From assembly GCF_910596095.1 (NCBI RefSeq), contig NC_056538.1, forward strand, positions 32,472,594-32,536,593: DNA of 64,000 nt, written 5' to 3'. Every line of letters begins with the position of its first letter. Positions within the stretch are counted from its first letter, which is position 1. This document shows, one piece after another, positions 54,407 to 64,000 of this stretch. The position numbers were made by a program, and so were the translations under genes. The notes beneath the pieces were generated by a model that worked only from the letters and a program-made list of their open reading frames with translations, ran no database searches and was not told where the DNA came from. Source of the DNA: Thunnus maccoyii. Lineage: Eukaryota; Chordata; Actinopteri; Scombriformes; Scombridae.

Positions 54407-57400
54407 CATAAATCTGCCTTGTAGGTCATTTTGATAGTTTTAAGAGATATTATACAGAACTCCCACCTGTGTGGATTGTTTATCCTTGAAAGATATCAAA
54501 AGCAGCATTTTTGTTATTTTTAAATGTGAAAAAATCAGGTGTAACACATAGACTGTATAAAAATATGGACATAGTTACTGTGACGTCACCCGTTGGTTTC
54601 TGAAGAGCGGCTTTGAAGCTCAAAGTGAGCCGCTCTGGCCGTCGCCATCTTGGCAGTGCGTGACGCTGCCTAACTTGCAGCCAATCAAAAATGGGTAAAG
54701 AGGCGGGCCGAACGGCTGAAACAAGCCACCTAGCGGCTGGCGGACCTGTCACTCAAAGCAGCCATGTCCTTCATTATGCAGAACTTTACGGCTTAATAAA
54801 ACTTAAACGAGTGAGTTATAAAAAAATTCACCCCCCGTACAGTTGTCATGAAAGAGGAGATTAGCTACAGAGACCAAAACCGTTGTTTGTACCAGACTGT
54901 AAACATGTTTATTTCTGCTGTAAAGTTGGGCATTTTAACATGGGGGTCTATGGGGATTGACTCGCTTTTAGAGCCTCCAGTGGCCATTCAAGGAACTGCA
55001 GTTTTTTGCACTTCCGCATTGGCTTCATTTTACAGCCCCAGAGGTTGCCGCTTGGTGTAACATAGCTGACAAAGTCATGTAGTGGTAGGGTCATGAGTTG
55101 TCCCTACTGGGTAACTTACTTAACAACTTAACTTATTTCTTAGACAAATGAAAGAAACATTTCTGTAGTATGTGGTAACCAACCTGACCAGTGTCTACAT
55201 TCAATTGGCTTTCTCACACATTTGTTTAGTCCAGTGGTTCTCAAAGTGGGGTCCCGGGGCTCCCAGGGGGTCACTGTAATTCCATCTATAAGTGACACAA
55301 TGACAGAATGTATGAATATTTTGGTCATGGGTTTCAGTTTAAGGGTCCTTGACTTGAAAAAGTTTGAGAATCACTGGTTTAGTCAATAATGCTGCAATCA
55401 GGGCTCAAACTTGTGTCTGTTGCAGGGGTTTGGTTTTCCTTTAGTTTCCATTTTGTCTGATTTAAAGGCTACTTGTTGTTAATGTCCGGTGTGTTAGTCT
55501 CCACCGGAGATATCGAACCTCTCTGAGCTTACATGTGATTAATCGTCTTAAACTTGTTAAACTTTAGTCTTTTTCTCTCCTCCTTGCTTCTGGTCCTCAG
55601 CCACAAACATCTTGTTAGGCGACGCTTTGGTACTGCTCAGCGCTTCGCTGTACGCCGTGTCTAACTTGTGTCAGGAATACACGGTGAAGAACCGGAGCAG
55701 AGAGGAGTTCTTGGGCATGGTCGGCCTGTTCGGCACCATCATCAGCACCATACAGATGTAAGTGTGTGTGTCTCTGCATGTGTGTGTGTGTGTGTGTGAT
55801 CCGTCTCAGGATTCATTCTGTTTAATCTGGTCATATCTTTTCAGGGTGATCCTGGAACGTAATGAAGTTGCAGCCATCCAGTGGAGCTGGCAAGTCGGTG
55901 AGTGAAGTGAAGACAGAACATGGCCGTACAGGGATTTCACCTCTCCTGGTTGCTTCAATTGATTTTACACAAAAAACTGAGATAGATAGAATAGAAATTA
56001 AAGATATATCCATAACTATAATATAGTATTTGCTGAGTTTGAGTCTTCTTTGTCGTCTCAGCTTTTCTCTGCAAAGTAGATCAGCAATTTCTCTTGACTG
56101 TAAAACCCAAAGTTCATCATAAAGTGGCAAGTTACTCTATGACTCCATATTGACCTCTGCATTTTCATACACTATAAACATTTGTGGTCACTAAGAGTCT
56201 GATCCAAAGTCACAGAAGCACAGCTCTGAGTGGCTTATGGAGTTGTTATTGTCAGCGCTGAGGAATCTACAGTGATGCAGAAGTAATTACTCTCTAAAAA
56301 GTAATCCTACAACAATTTTATGAGCATCTATTACATAGAAAGGTCCTGGATATATTAGCGAAGGTGAACACTAAGACTGGAAGCAGGGGGAAAGGAAATA
56401 TGCCAATAAATATCCTCATAACTGTCTTTTCTCAGCCTGGTCGCCATAATAAAACGTTGGCATTGTACATCTCTGCAAACCACAGAAACGTTGAATATCT
56501 ACATTTCAACATGTCAACAAAACGTATCATATCAACATGTCAACAAAACGTATCATATCAACATGTCAACAAAACGTATTTCACGTGTTGAAACGTATAT
56601 ATATTCAACGTATCTGTGGTTTGCAGAGACGTACAATGCCAACGTTTTCTTCTGGTGATTGGGTTGCTTTTCTATCTTATCTCTCTATTTTCTAACTCTC
56701 CTTCCTCCTCCCAACTCATTTTGGATTCTTTCATATTATTCTTGTGCTTGACCAGCATGCAACTGAATCAAACCAGTGCATAGTGGATTGTTCCCATTAC
56801 ATGCAGGAGTCTGTGCAAAAACAACACAACTTCTTTTTGCTGCCACTATGCCTCATGCTTATCGGCAAAGAAATACATCCACTGTGTAAGATAACTACCC
56901 ATATTGAATGGGTAAAAACAACTGTGATAAGTAATTGAATTGTTAATTTGAACTAACAGTGGGGGCTTCTCTCCTCTTAGGGCTCCTGTTCTCTGGCTAT
57001 GCGTTGTGTATGTACGCTCTGTACAGCTTTATGCCCATAGTGATGAAGCTGAGCAGCGCCACCTCCGTCAACCTCTCCCTACTCACCGCCGACCTCTTCA
57101 GCCTCTTCTGCGGGATCTTCCTCTTCGAGTACAATGTGAGTAGACTCGCACGTTTTCACTATTCTAATGCAAAAAGCCTCATTGATGAAATATATTCCCA
57201 AACCCCCCAGCCTTAGCTCTAAATGATTAGTTTGGTAATATATTTTTCTTATTGTCAACAAATCCCATGAAAAAAAACCCAAAGCCAACAATGAACTGAT
57301 CTACTAACAAGTATTGAAAATGTAGATTAATCCGCCGCTGAAAATAGTCCCCCAAAGAAATGCACCATTTCATCCTGTTTGTTTGCTGAAAACTATAGTG

Positions 57401-59393
57401 GACAGCTTTTTAAAATATAAATAATTATGACCTGTTTTTAAGAATTTACATTGTCAGTAGGAACCAATGTGGTTGCCGAGTAACGCTGAGGGTGTTGAGA
57501 GACGGACTGATGCTCTGTTGGTTTTGGTCTTGTCATGGAATTCGTTGACAAAAAGGAAAATAAAGAAAATCACCAGATGTGTGTTGCAAATCCAGGTTCT
57601 TGTTCTCCAGCATGCACACACACACACACACACACACACGTGTGTGTCTGGGTCACAGTGAACCTGTTGAATGTTATAGTGACACCGAAGTGTTAATGAA
57701 CAATAATGTTGGTTAAAGTCTAATCTCAATGTCATGTGTTTTCACACAACGTCTATAAATTTATGAGTCTTGGGGCCTTTGAACGACTTTCACTGCAAAC
57801 AGGATATTTCATCATACGCTCAATCTGAATATGTCACTTTTTGTACTGACTGTGATCAACCAGCTTCAGAACAACAATGTTTTTCATTCATTCTGATGAT
57901 TACAGTACAACATACACCACAAATTAAGTTAGTGAGTCTAATGAGGAAGATCATTTTACACACAGTTTTAGTAAACAAACACAAAAACAAAATAAAGACA
58001 TAAAGATAGAGACTTGAGGGTTGAATCTGAGTTTGACTGAAGTCACAAACATGAGTATTTGACTTCAACTAAGAGACTTCCCTCCGTCAACACTTGTTTT
58101 GGCTTGAGACTTAAAAGCAAACAATAAATAAGTAAATAAATAATAATAATATATATAAGATAGTGACAGGCAGACATTGTATAGCCACACAGTCTGAATA
58201 TGCATTAATAACACTATTAACACAGCTTTCAAAGCAAAATGTTCAATTTTCTCATGGAACATGAAACTTCACAAGTTGTAGAAAGTAACTAGTACATTTA
58301 CTCAAGTACTGTACTTAAATACAGTTTTTAGGTGCTTGTACTTTACTTGAGTATTTCCATGTGATGCTACTGTCTACATTTCAGAGGGAAATATTGTACT
58401 TTCTACTCCACTACATTTATTTGACAGCTTTAGTTACTTTTCAGATGAAGATTTGACACAATGGATAATATAACAAGCTTTTAAAATACAACACATTGTT
58501 AAAGATGAAACCAGTGGTTTCCAACCTTTTTGGCTTTTGACGTCTTACAAAAAGCAGTGTGTAGTCGGGGTCACATTTCACATGTCTATGAGTTGTTAAC
58601 AGCTCCACCAAATAGTGATTTTTCCCTCTAAACTTCTCACATGCTTTCATTTCAATAAATGTTCAAATGATCCAATATTTCAGCAAAAATCAAAGATTAG
58701 AGAAAAAGTCCAAAAACCGAAAACAGATTTGTGTATCAGAACTTTGTTTTTTCTTCTTTCCTCTCCCATTAATCATCTCACGACCCCTCAGATTTATCTG
58801 CTGACACTTTGGAGGGGCCCGACCCCTAGGTTGGGAACCACTGGACTAAACTAGCTAACTGTATATAAAGTAGTGTAAACTAGCTCCACCTCCAGCAGCT
58901 ACAACAGTAACATGCTGCTCTAACACTGATGCTTCACTATTAATAATCTAATGATGTCATATATAATAATATATCAGTCAGAGTACTTAGGTAAGTAATA
59001 CTTATGTACTTTTACTTTGTTCATATAATTAATTGAACGTAGATTTCACCCGTTCACTCTGTTCTGCTTCAGTTCTCTGGACTCTACCTGGTCTCACTGG
59101 TAGTCATCCTCATTGGCTTCATCACCTTCAACGCCGTGCCAACACCCACTGAGGGCACAGATCCCGCCATCACCTCCTCCTCCTCTTCCTCTTCCATCTG
59201 TGAGGGAGGTTCCTATGACAATCCTGTGGCCAATCAGAGTGACATCACCAAACAGGAAGTGGCAGTGAGGATCACGGCTGAGGAGGAGGAGGAGGAGGAG
59301 GAGAAGAAGAGGAGAGCTTCAGGGCCATCACAGAGCCTCGGAGGACGAAGAGATGATGATGTTGTTGCCGTTGGACACAGCACTAAAATGTGA
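49522..59393 (+). CDS. slc35f2: Solute carrier family 35 member F2 (10-TM transporter)
   Basis: SLC35F2 is a drug/metabolite-superfamily transporter. In mammals it imports the compound YM155 and has been linked to queuosine/queuine uptake. Coding exons: 49522-49631, 52054-52229, 53082-53209, 53552-53711, 55601-55757, 55845-55897, 56981-57135, 59073-59393. All introns are GT-AG and lengths sum to 419 residues, against 374 in human. The order of about ten hydrophobic helices is as expected, with family motifs [66 protein letters not shown] and [18 protein letters not shown]. The start [12 protein letters not shown] is chosen as the first ATG in frame with [13 protein letters not shown]; frame upstream is not required. 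The C-terminal tail is long, with a seven-Ser run and about eight Glu followed by KKRR. SLC35F1 is the alternative, but proximity to cul5 favours F2. Intron 1 contains a solo LTR, and intron 2 starts with telomere-like repeats. Confidence 0.93.
50161..51260. mobile_element. Solo LTR, 1100 bp, with TAAC target duplication
   Basis: The insertion starts TGTAATGGG, ends GGAAACA (TG...CA as in LTRs), and is flanked by TAAC on both sides (50157-50160 and 51261-51264). The empty site 'cgtaaccat' is preserved in the related copy near 47450. The LTR contains a 67-bp direct repeat (50366-50432 and 51099-51165). There is no internal retroelement gene, so this is a solo LTR left by recombination. Superfamily unknown. 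Confidence 0.85.
50366..51165. repeat. 67-bp direct repeat inside the solo LTR
   Basis: Identical or nearly identical blocks at 50366-50432 and 51099-51165 ('tcaatattaaatgagcatc' to 'ttaatccacag'), 733 bases apart. The first is followed by GTATGT, a perfect splice-donor-like word. Confidence 0.9.
51600..51810. repeat. Teleost repeat with 'ggcacttccgcattggctt' end, copy 2
   Basis: Shares 'gagcctcaagtggccat', 'gaactgcagttttt' and 'ggcacttccgcattggctt' with 54545-55065, and the last part with 47740-47825. Confidence 0.75.
52230..52329. repeat. Interstitial telomeric repeat at the exon 2 splice donor of slc35f2
   Basis: About 100 bases of CCCTAA units, some perfect and some as CCCCTAA or CCATAA. 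The first unit overlaps the splice donor: exon 2 ends CAG and the intron begins GTAACCCTAACCC. The G-rich TTAGGG strand is the minus strand. Confidence 0.95.
54371..54402. repeat. (AT)n microsatellite
   Basis: About 16 AT units in slc35f2 intron 4. Confidence 0.95.
54545..55065. repeat. Teleost repeat with 'ggcacttccgcattggctt' end, longest copy
   Basis: It begins 'aacacatagactgtataaaa' and ends 'gccgcttggtgtaacat'. Short inverted words at the ends (gtgtaaca / tgttaca-like) hint at a MITE. It carries a TGACGTCAC word and GC-rich 'gccgtcgccatcttgg'. No gene. Confidence 0.7.
55232..55376. mobile_element. Short hAT MITE with perfect 8-base target duplication
   Basis: A 145-bp element with inverted ends 'cagtggttctcaaa' and 'tttgagaatcactg', flanked on both sides by gtttagtc (55224-55231 and 55377-55384). 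Intact and therefore fairly young. Located in slc35f2 intron 4. Confidence 0.93.
57609..57640. repeat. (CA)n microsatellite followed by GTGTGTG
   Basis: About 15 CA units followed by 'cgtgtgtgtc', so the region can fold on itself. Located in slc35f2 intron 7. Confidence 0.9.
58283..59010. repeat. Common teleost MITE-like repeat, split by a nested element
   Basis: The left part 'agtacatttactcaagtac' to 'gctttagttacttttcag' and the right part 'cagagtacttaggtaagta' belong to one widespread fish repeat. It is interrupted at 58512-58843 by a hAT MITE. Confidence 0.75.
58512..58843. mobile_element. hAT MITE nested in another repeat
   Basis: A 332-bp element with inverted ends 'cagtggtttccaacct' and 'aggttgggaaccactg'. 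The 8-mers at the flanks (gatgaaac and gactaaac) agree at six positions. Same terminal type as the element at 55232. Confidence 0.85.
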
Positions 59394-59523
59394 GCCCTAA
59401 CACAAAAGGCCATTAGGTTGAATATTTTTTAAACACATTTATTTATTGAGTTTTGCTTTTATATAGAAATACAGAGAACAAACTTGTATTTTTAGTGGGA
59501 CACGGCTCTTCCTGGAACGACAT

Positions 59524-59670
59524 CAGTAGATGTTGTTGTCATGATGTTGTTGTATCAGTAGCTGTTGTAGTCATGATGTTGTTGTATCAGTAGCTGTTGT
59601 TGTCATGATGTTGTTGTATCAGTAGCTGTTGTTGTTGTTATGATGTTGTTGTATCAGTAGCTGTTGTTTC
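59524..59670. repeat. Tandem repeat in the slc35f2 3'UTR
   Basis: About four copies of a unit of roughly 36-40 bases built on 'catgatgttgttgtatcag' and 'tagctgttg', with small length changes between units. Confidence 0.9.
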
Positions 59671-59872
59671 GATGGAAGTCCATAAATGAATCACACATAT
59701 TTTCAAACTCTTGTGCTTTTCTTCTATAGTGTGTCATAATTTTACCCCCTAAGAAGGCAGCAAACAGTCCTTTCATCCACCGGCTGTATATTGTTTTTCA
59801 ATGCATTTAACCAAACAAAGCACATCAAATACTTTGCATGAAGGACTAAAGAATAATAATTATATCATCATA

Positions 59873-59878
59873 AATAAA
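59873..59878 (+). promoter_or_regulatory. slc35f2: Candidate poly(A) signal of slc35f2
   Basis: AATAAA about 480 bases after the stop codon and about 20 bases before the right arm of the inverted duplication begins. Confidence 0.55.
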
Positions 59879-60949
59879 CATGTTGTATGAATCACATAGT
59901 TGTCGTCTTCTTTTAGCTGCAATCAAGAGCAGTTGTGTGGGACAACCGATCAGTGAAAATCAAAAATACCATAATCACCACACCGATATATGATGTATTT
60001 ATGTGATGGTTATGGTATTTTTAATTGAAAATGCCAATATATCATAATTCAAATGACTTCCGTTAAGTTAATTTTTAGGCAGAAATGCGCAATGGTTTTA
60101 TATCTTTTAGCTCATTTAACAAAACATATTAGATCACAGTTCTATTTGCTGTGTTTTAGAGATATGAATGATTTTTCCATTGGTCTCCATTATTTCAGCA
60201 CAATATAAAAATCAATCAGCAGACTCTTGGAACTAGTTAAATTAGTCTGAATTTAAACGGCATTACAACACACTGATGATGTAACATGCACACTTGATGC
60301 TCTCTCTGATGAATTTCACAACTCAAGAGACTGATAATTAACTGTAACACTGTTCCATAAATAAGTGGAAAGCAGTGGCTTCTTGGACTGGAAGTAAAAT
60401 ACCTCCAATTATCCAGAAACGTACTGCAGCATTAGAGAATGGTCAGCAAAGATGTAAAATATTCTCTGACATGATTGTTTAAGATTTGTAGAGGAATGTA
60501 TCTTCTTTAGTTTGCTTATCTGAGCATGCTTTTTATTCATTCATGGCCAAGTGGGATGCAATGGGGGGGGGAAAAGTACTTTTCCATTAATATTCTGTAA
60601 TTCAATAATGTACAAATTAAAAAAACATTACCTGTTCAGTTAATTTTTTGAACAACTTTGAGCAATCTAAGTATCTTGAGCACTATCCTAACAGCCCAGC
60701 TTCATTATCTTCACAACATTCAATCTATCATCTATTATTCATGATCGTTTTATCCAGAATGCACTGACAGGCAGAGCTGTTTTTATGTCTTTCCGTCTAT
60801 CAAGTGATATAAACTACTGGAGAGGAGGGAAAACTACTGAGCTACTCATTTAAATGTGTACATTAGCTTATGGAGATGTATCTCTGCTGTGTTATTAATT
60901 ATTAAGAGTTTAAGAGAGAGTTTGACAGCGCTCCAAAAGACACAGTACA

Positions 60950-61085
60950 TTCACAGTGTAGCGTTTTCAATATTCAGGGGTCACAAAGTCAAGTCTCATC
61001 GGCTTTTTGCTTTCAAGTCTCAAGTCAAGTCGAGTTTTTAGGCTTTCAAGTCTCAAGTAGCTTAAGTCGGGTCTCAAGTCCTCAT
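60950..61085. repeat. Degenerate 'caagtctcaagt' repeat
   Basis: Short, irregular tandem units of 'tcaagtctcaagt' type inside the first insertion of the right arm. The same kind of sequence is common in fish. Confidence 0.7.
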
Positions 61086-61544
61086 TTTTCAAGACCAGTG
61101 GTGCGTCTGTGTCTGCTGGGAAAAGGGAGGCGCCGATTTACAGACTGTGTACACATGTTTTCACTTATTAATTCTCTGCAGTACACATTCTATGTATTGT
61201 ATTTTCACTTCATTTTATCTTATCTTGCTTAGTAATATTATCAAGTGGGTTTTATCTTCCATGTCATGTACATTTATATGTTTTTATGTCTTTTTTATGT
61301 GAAGCACTTGGTGCATGTAATTTCTTTTGTTGTAAAGCACTGAGCTGCATTTTTTGTATGAAAGGTGCTACACAAATTCCAGTTCTGCTTGAGGTTTCTT
61401 CCCGTTAAAGGTGCTCATGGGGGAAATGTTGGGTCTCTGTAAATCTAAGAGTTCGGTCTAAACCTGCTCTATTTGAAAAGTGCCCTGCTCATACGGCCAC
61501 AGTGTGGTTCCCTCTGTGTGCTGCTGGAGGCAGTAGTACAGAGA

Positions 61545-61850
61545 TTACTGAGATTACAGTATTAATCATTCAGGATGTTTTTACCGGGAGCTGAATTACC
61601 GGTCTCCTCCTCTCCAAACAAACAGACCCAGTGATTAAAACCAGTAAAAACACTGAATAAAGCAGTTTCACGTTAAAAATCCGTGTTTCTCTGAAGCTGT
61701 TCAGCTGGCACAGGACGTCCGGTAGGCGCTGCTAGCCCAGCTGATGCTAACATTTGCTCAGCTTGTTTCTGTGATAACGTAAGCTTCAGTTGTTCAGCAG
61801 GTTTCTACTGGGAGCCCAATTATCTGCAGAGGTCTCCTCCTTTAGGCGAA
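61545..61850 (+). repeat. About 950-bp interspersed repeat, copy 3 of 3 (fragment)
   Basis: It matches the middle of copies 1 and 2 ('caggatgtttttaccggga', 'gtaaaaacactgaataaag', 'tgctcagcttgtttctg'). It sits inside the 787-bp block that interrupts the right inverted arm. Confidence 0.85.
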
Positions 61851-62761
61851 TGTGGTTAAAAGTACATGAGCTCACGGAGACCTGACCTGATTTAATGGAA
61901 ATTGCCATCTCCAATGGACTACTACTGTGATATAAGGAGAGGATTTCCATGGATTTATGAGTGTGTGTGACATTGTTTGTACAAATGTTCATAGTTAGTT
62001 ACTTAAAGTAAAATGAAAGGGAGAGTAACAGAAGGAAGACAAGTTTTATTCTAACAAGGTTAATGCAGTAAATTGTGTTTATTTTTTGTTTGTTTATTTT
62101 GTCTAGTTATTTCTATATTAATGTATATTTATGGAAATGAGATTTATGTACTCAAATGTCTTACAAACCTGGACTGTGAATGTGCATTGACCATTAATGG
62201 TTGAATGTGGGCATGTGGAAGGCAGAATATGAGGCTGATCAAGGTGCGCACATTTCCAGGCGGACCTGAGATGACTTTTGTTGTGATTTGACGCTGTATA
62301 AATTGAATTGAATAATGGTACTTGAGCTGAAAGTGAGCTGTCAATCAAATGTGATCTGAACACGCCCCCACAGTCCTCAGAAATGATTTGAGCAGCCAAA
62401 TGAGCTGTTTTTGAGCCAATATTTCTGTGGATACTTAATGAGACACTCAACTTTGATATCATATATGCATTTTTTGCTACTTCGGGCTACATTTCCAGAG
62501 GCTTTAAGTCTCCAGCTCTGCTGAGAGGTTCCAGCTGCAGACATGTCAGCATTGGATTTAATTCCTATTGCTTCTTTACGGTGGCCCTGAAGTGTACATC
62601 ACAACGACAAATAAGAAAACACAACAACAAATAACAAAACACAACCTCAAAAGCAGAAAACACAACAACATTAACTACTACTGTGATTTATGAACATGTG
62701 CATGCAGCTTTATAAATGAGACCCCAAGTCTGTACCTGAGACCTTCTAAGAGGCCACTGTG

Positions 62762-63149
62762 CTAACTGCTGAGCCGTCTGAGCTCTGAGCTTAAAAAGCG
62801 CTGCTGCTGTTCTGTAGGAGGATGAGGCTGATTAATAGGTGGGAAATGAACTGGGACACGGCCTAGGTTACTGGTTGATTTTGCTTTCTGTGGTTTGTGC
62901 TTCTCAACCATTTTATTTATATGTCCAATTAAAGCGGCCCTTTCCTCGTGTGCAGTTTTAGCATTGCTCTGTACCCGCATTTCACGATTTCTTACTTCGT
63001 TGGAGAGAGCCTTGTTGACCTCTAGAGTGCTAGCAAGCTTTTTCTTTAAACAGTCAATCTGATGTTGATAGGCCAATCGAGTGTTTTCATCCATTGGCAG
63101 TCTATCATCGCCGTCTAGGTAGCATCTTTTGAGAAGAATGACTCTGTTT
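62762..63149 (-). CDS. Exon of a multicopy teleost gene, duplicated-exon copy B
   Basis: The minus strand reads ILLKRCYLDGDDRLPMDENT and continues as a helical, Lys/Glu-rich segment to KALSNEVRNREMR, then a Pro/Gln-rich end with a TGA or TAA-type stop at 62762. The 150 bases at about 62999-63149 are almost identical to 63614-63764 in copy A. The acceptor CAG is at 63150-63152, exactly where the similarity to copy A ends, so the duplicated unit coincides with an exon edge. I do not know the function. There is no signal peptide. It may be a lineage-specific or transposon-associated protein, or a fragment. Confidence 0.5.
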
Positions 63150-63272
63150 CTGTGTGTTATTCATGTAAGAACAAGAGCAAAGAGCATCATAATTATCACC
63201 ATAATTGAGAACAAGTGCAGAAAGAAACACATGTATCCACACATTTAAGAACGTGAAAGAACCGCAGTCTTC

Positions 63273-63496
63273 TCAGTTAGTTTTTCTTGCACTTTCACGC
63301 TGAATCTCAGTGATACGGGTTTTAACATAGTACTTTACCGCCATCCAGCTTCGTTTTTTAAGTGCTTTTGGTGAAGCTGTAATGCAGGCAACACAATCCA
63401 ACATTCCTGGTACTGTACCAGCTCCTATGAAGGCCATTAGTGTCTTTTCCACAGCCTGTACCTCCTCAGGTGACCAGCTCCTCCTTTTTGAGGTTT
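63273..63496 (-). CDS. Exon with a SANT-like WSPEE domain of a multicopy teleost family
   Basis: After an acceptor at 63497-63498 the minus strand reads SKRRSWSPEEVQAVEKTLMA, then GTVPGMLDCVACITASP and WMAVKYYVKTRI, and stops at 63273-63275. This resembles the C-terminal Myb/SANT-like module that ends many uncharacterised multicopy fish proteins: a Trp-x-x-Glu-Glu start, a Cys-x-x-Cys pair and a Tyr-Val-Lys-x-Arg end. The phase needed at its acceptor does not match the donor of the exon at 63616, so an exon is missing or the locus is broken. Domain assignment is from memory. Confidence 0.5.
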
Positions 63497-63615
63497 CTAA
63501 GGAAGAAGACAGAAAATGAAAAACAATCAGGGGGGTAGACAGGTGATCTATGAACAGACTGTGCAGCTCTTAAGGTTGGGAGAATCTTGGAGTTGTTGGA
63601 ATTTGATATTCTTAC

Positions 63616-63897
63616 TTTGTTGGAAAGAGCCTTGTTGACCTCTAGAGTGCTAGCAAGCTTTTTCTTTAAACAGTCAATCTGATGTTGATAGGCCAATCGA
63701 GTGTTTTCATCCATTGGCAGTCTATCATCGCCGTCTAGGTAGCATCTTTTGAGAAGAATGACTCTGTTTCTTAATTTCTTGGGCTTATCAAGAAAAGGTA
63801 AGCATGCCTCTAAATCCTCCTTGAATCGTAGCTGATACGTCTGCAGATCTTTCGTCGTAAATTTAGTCTTTTCAAGCTGTGGTTCATGGGCCGCCAC
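63616..63897 (-). CDS. First exon of a multicopy teleost gene, copy A
   Basis: The ATG at 63897 starts MAAHEPQLEKTKFTTKDLQT. The exon encodes 94 residues with YQLRFKEDLEACLPFLDKPK and a helical KKKLASTLEVNKALSNK end, followed by the donor GTAAGA at 63615. The last 150 bases are duplicated in copy B at 62999-63149. No domain is recognised. The downstream SANT-like exon and copy B follow on the same strand within 1 kb, so these three pieces are probably one rearranged locus. Whether it is expressed cannot be told. Confidence 0.5.
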
Positions 63898-64000
63898 TTT
63901 GTAACGGAGGAGCTGGTTTTGATCATTTCAGATGCGATTTTTTTGTCTGGCCCCATTGAGGTCTTCTTTTGTGTCTTTCAGCATCGTCTGCTCGTTAATT

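Larger units (their letters stand above)
59898..62613. repeat. Right arm of the long inverted duplication
   Basis: Reverse complement of 1-1311, aligned in three blocks: 59898 to about 60594, about 61195-61487 and 62275-62613. The blocks are separated by a ~600-bp insertion and a 787-bp insertion (61488-62274). The 787-bp insertion is flanked by CCTG on both sides. Position 62613 pairs with position 1, so the true end of the homology may lie at or beyond the window edge. Confidence 0.88.

Noticed and set aside
54583..54592. TGACGTCA as a CRE regulatory site (also near 1757)
   Set aside because: One is inside an interspersed repeat and the other inside coding sequence; no promoter context.

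Overview
The window is vertebrate nuclear DNA, most likely from a percomorph-type teleost. The genes have many short exons with GT-AG introns, CUL5 keeps the full 780-residue vertebrate length, and introns and intergenic DNA are packed with teleost repeats: hAT and Tc1 remnants, MITEs, a tRNA-derived SINE, an L1 fragment, a solo LTR and many CA/GT microsatellites.

Layout, left to right. Position 1-1311 is one arm of a long inverted duplication whose partner lies at 59898-62613. An acidic, low-complexity coding exon that I cannot name follows (1741-2745, +). dcun1d5 occupies 5484-14816 on the minus strand in ten coding exons. cul5 occupies 16579-36395 on the plus strand in nineteen coding exons. 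After a gene-poor stretch full of repeats there is a small unrecognised coiled-coil gene on the minus strand (43235-46692). slc35f2 runs from 49522 to 59393 (+) in eight coding exons. The right end holds the second inverted arm and pieces of a multicopy teleost gene family with a duplicated exon (62762-63897, -).

Functionally, DCUN1D5 and CUL5 belong to one pathway. DCN1-like proteins help load NEDD8 onto cullins, and CUL5 is the scaffold of SOCS-box ubiquitin ligases, with its NEDD8 acceptor at Lys724. Here the two genes sit head to head with 1.76 kb between their start codons. slc35f2 is a membrane transporter; its position near cul5 agrees with vertebrate synteny as I remember it. All exon boundaries were derived by hand from reading frame, splice signals and comparison with remembered family sequences. 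For cul5, dcun1d5 and slc35f2 every exon phase adds up to an uninterrupted reading frame.
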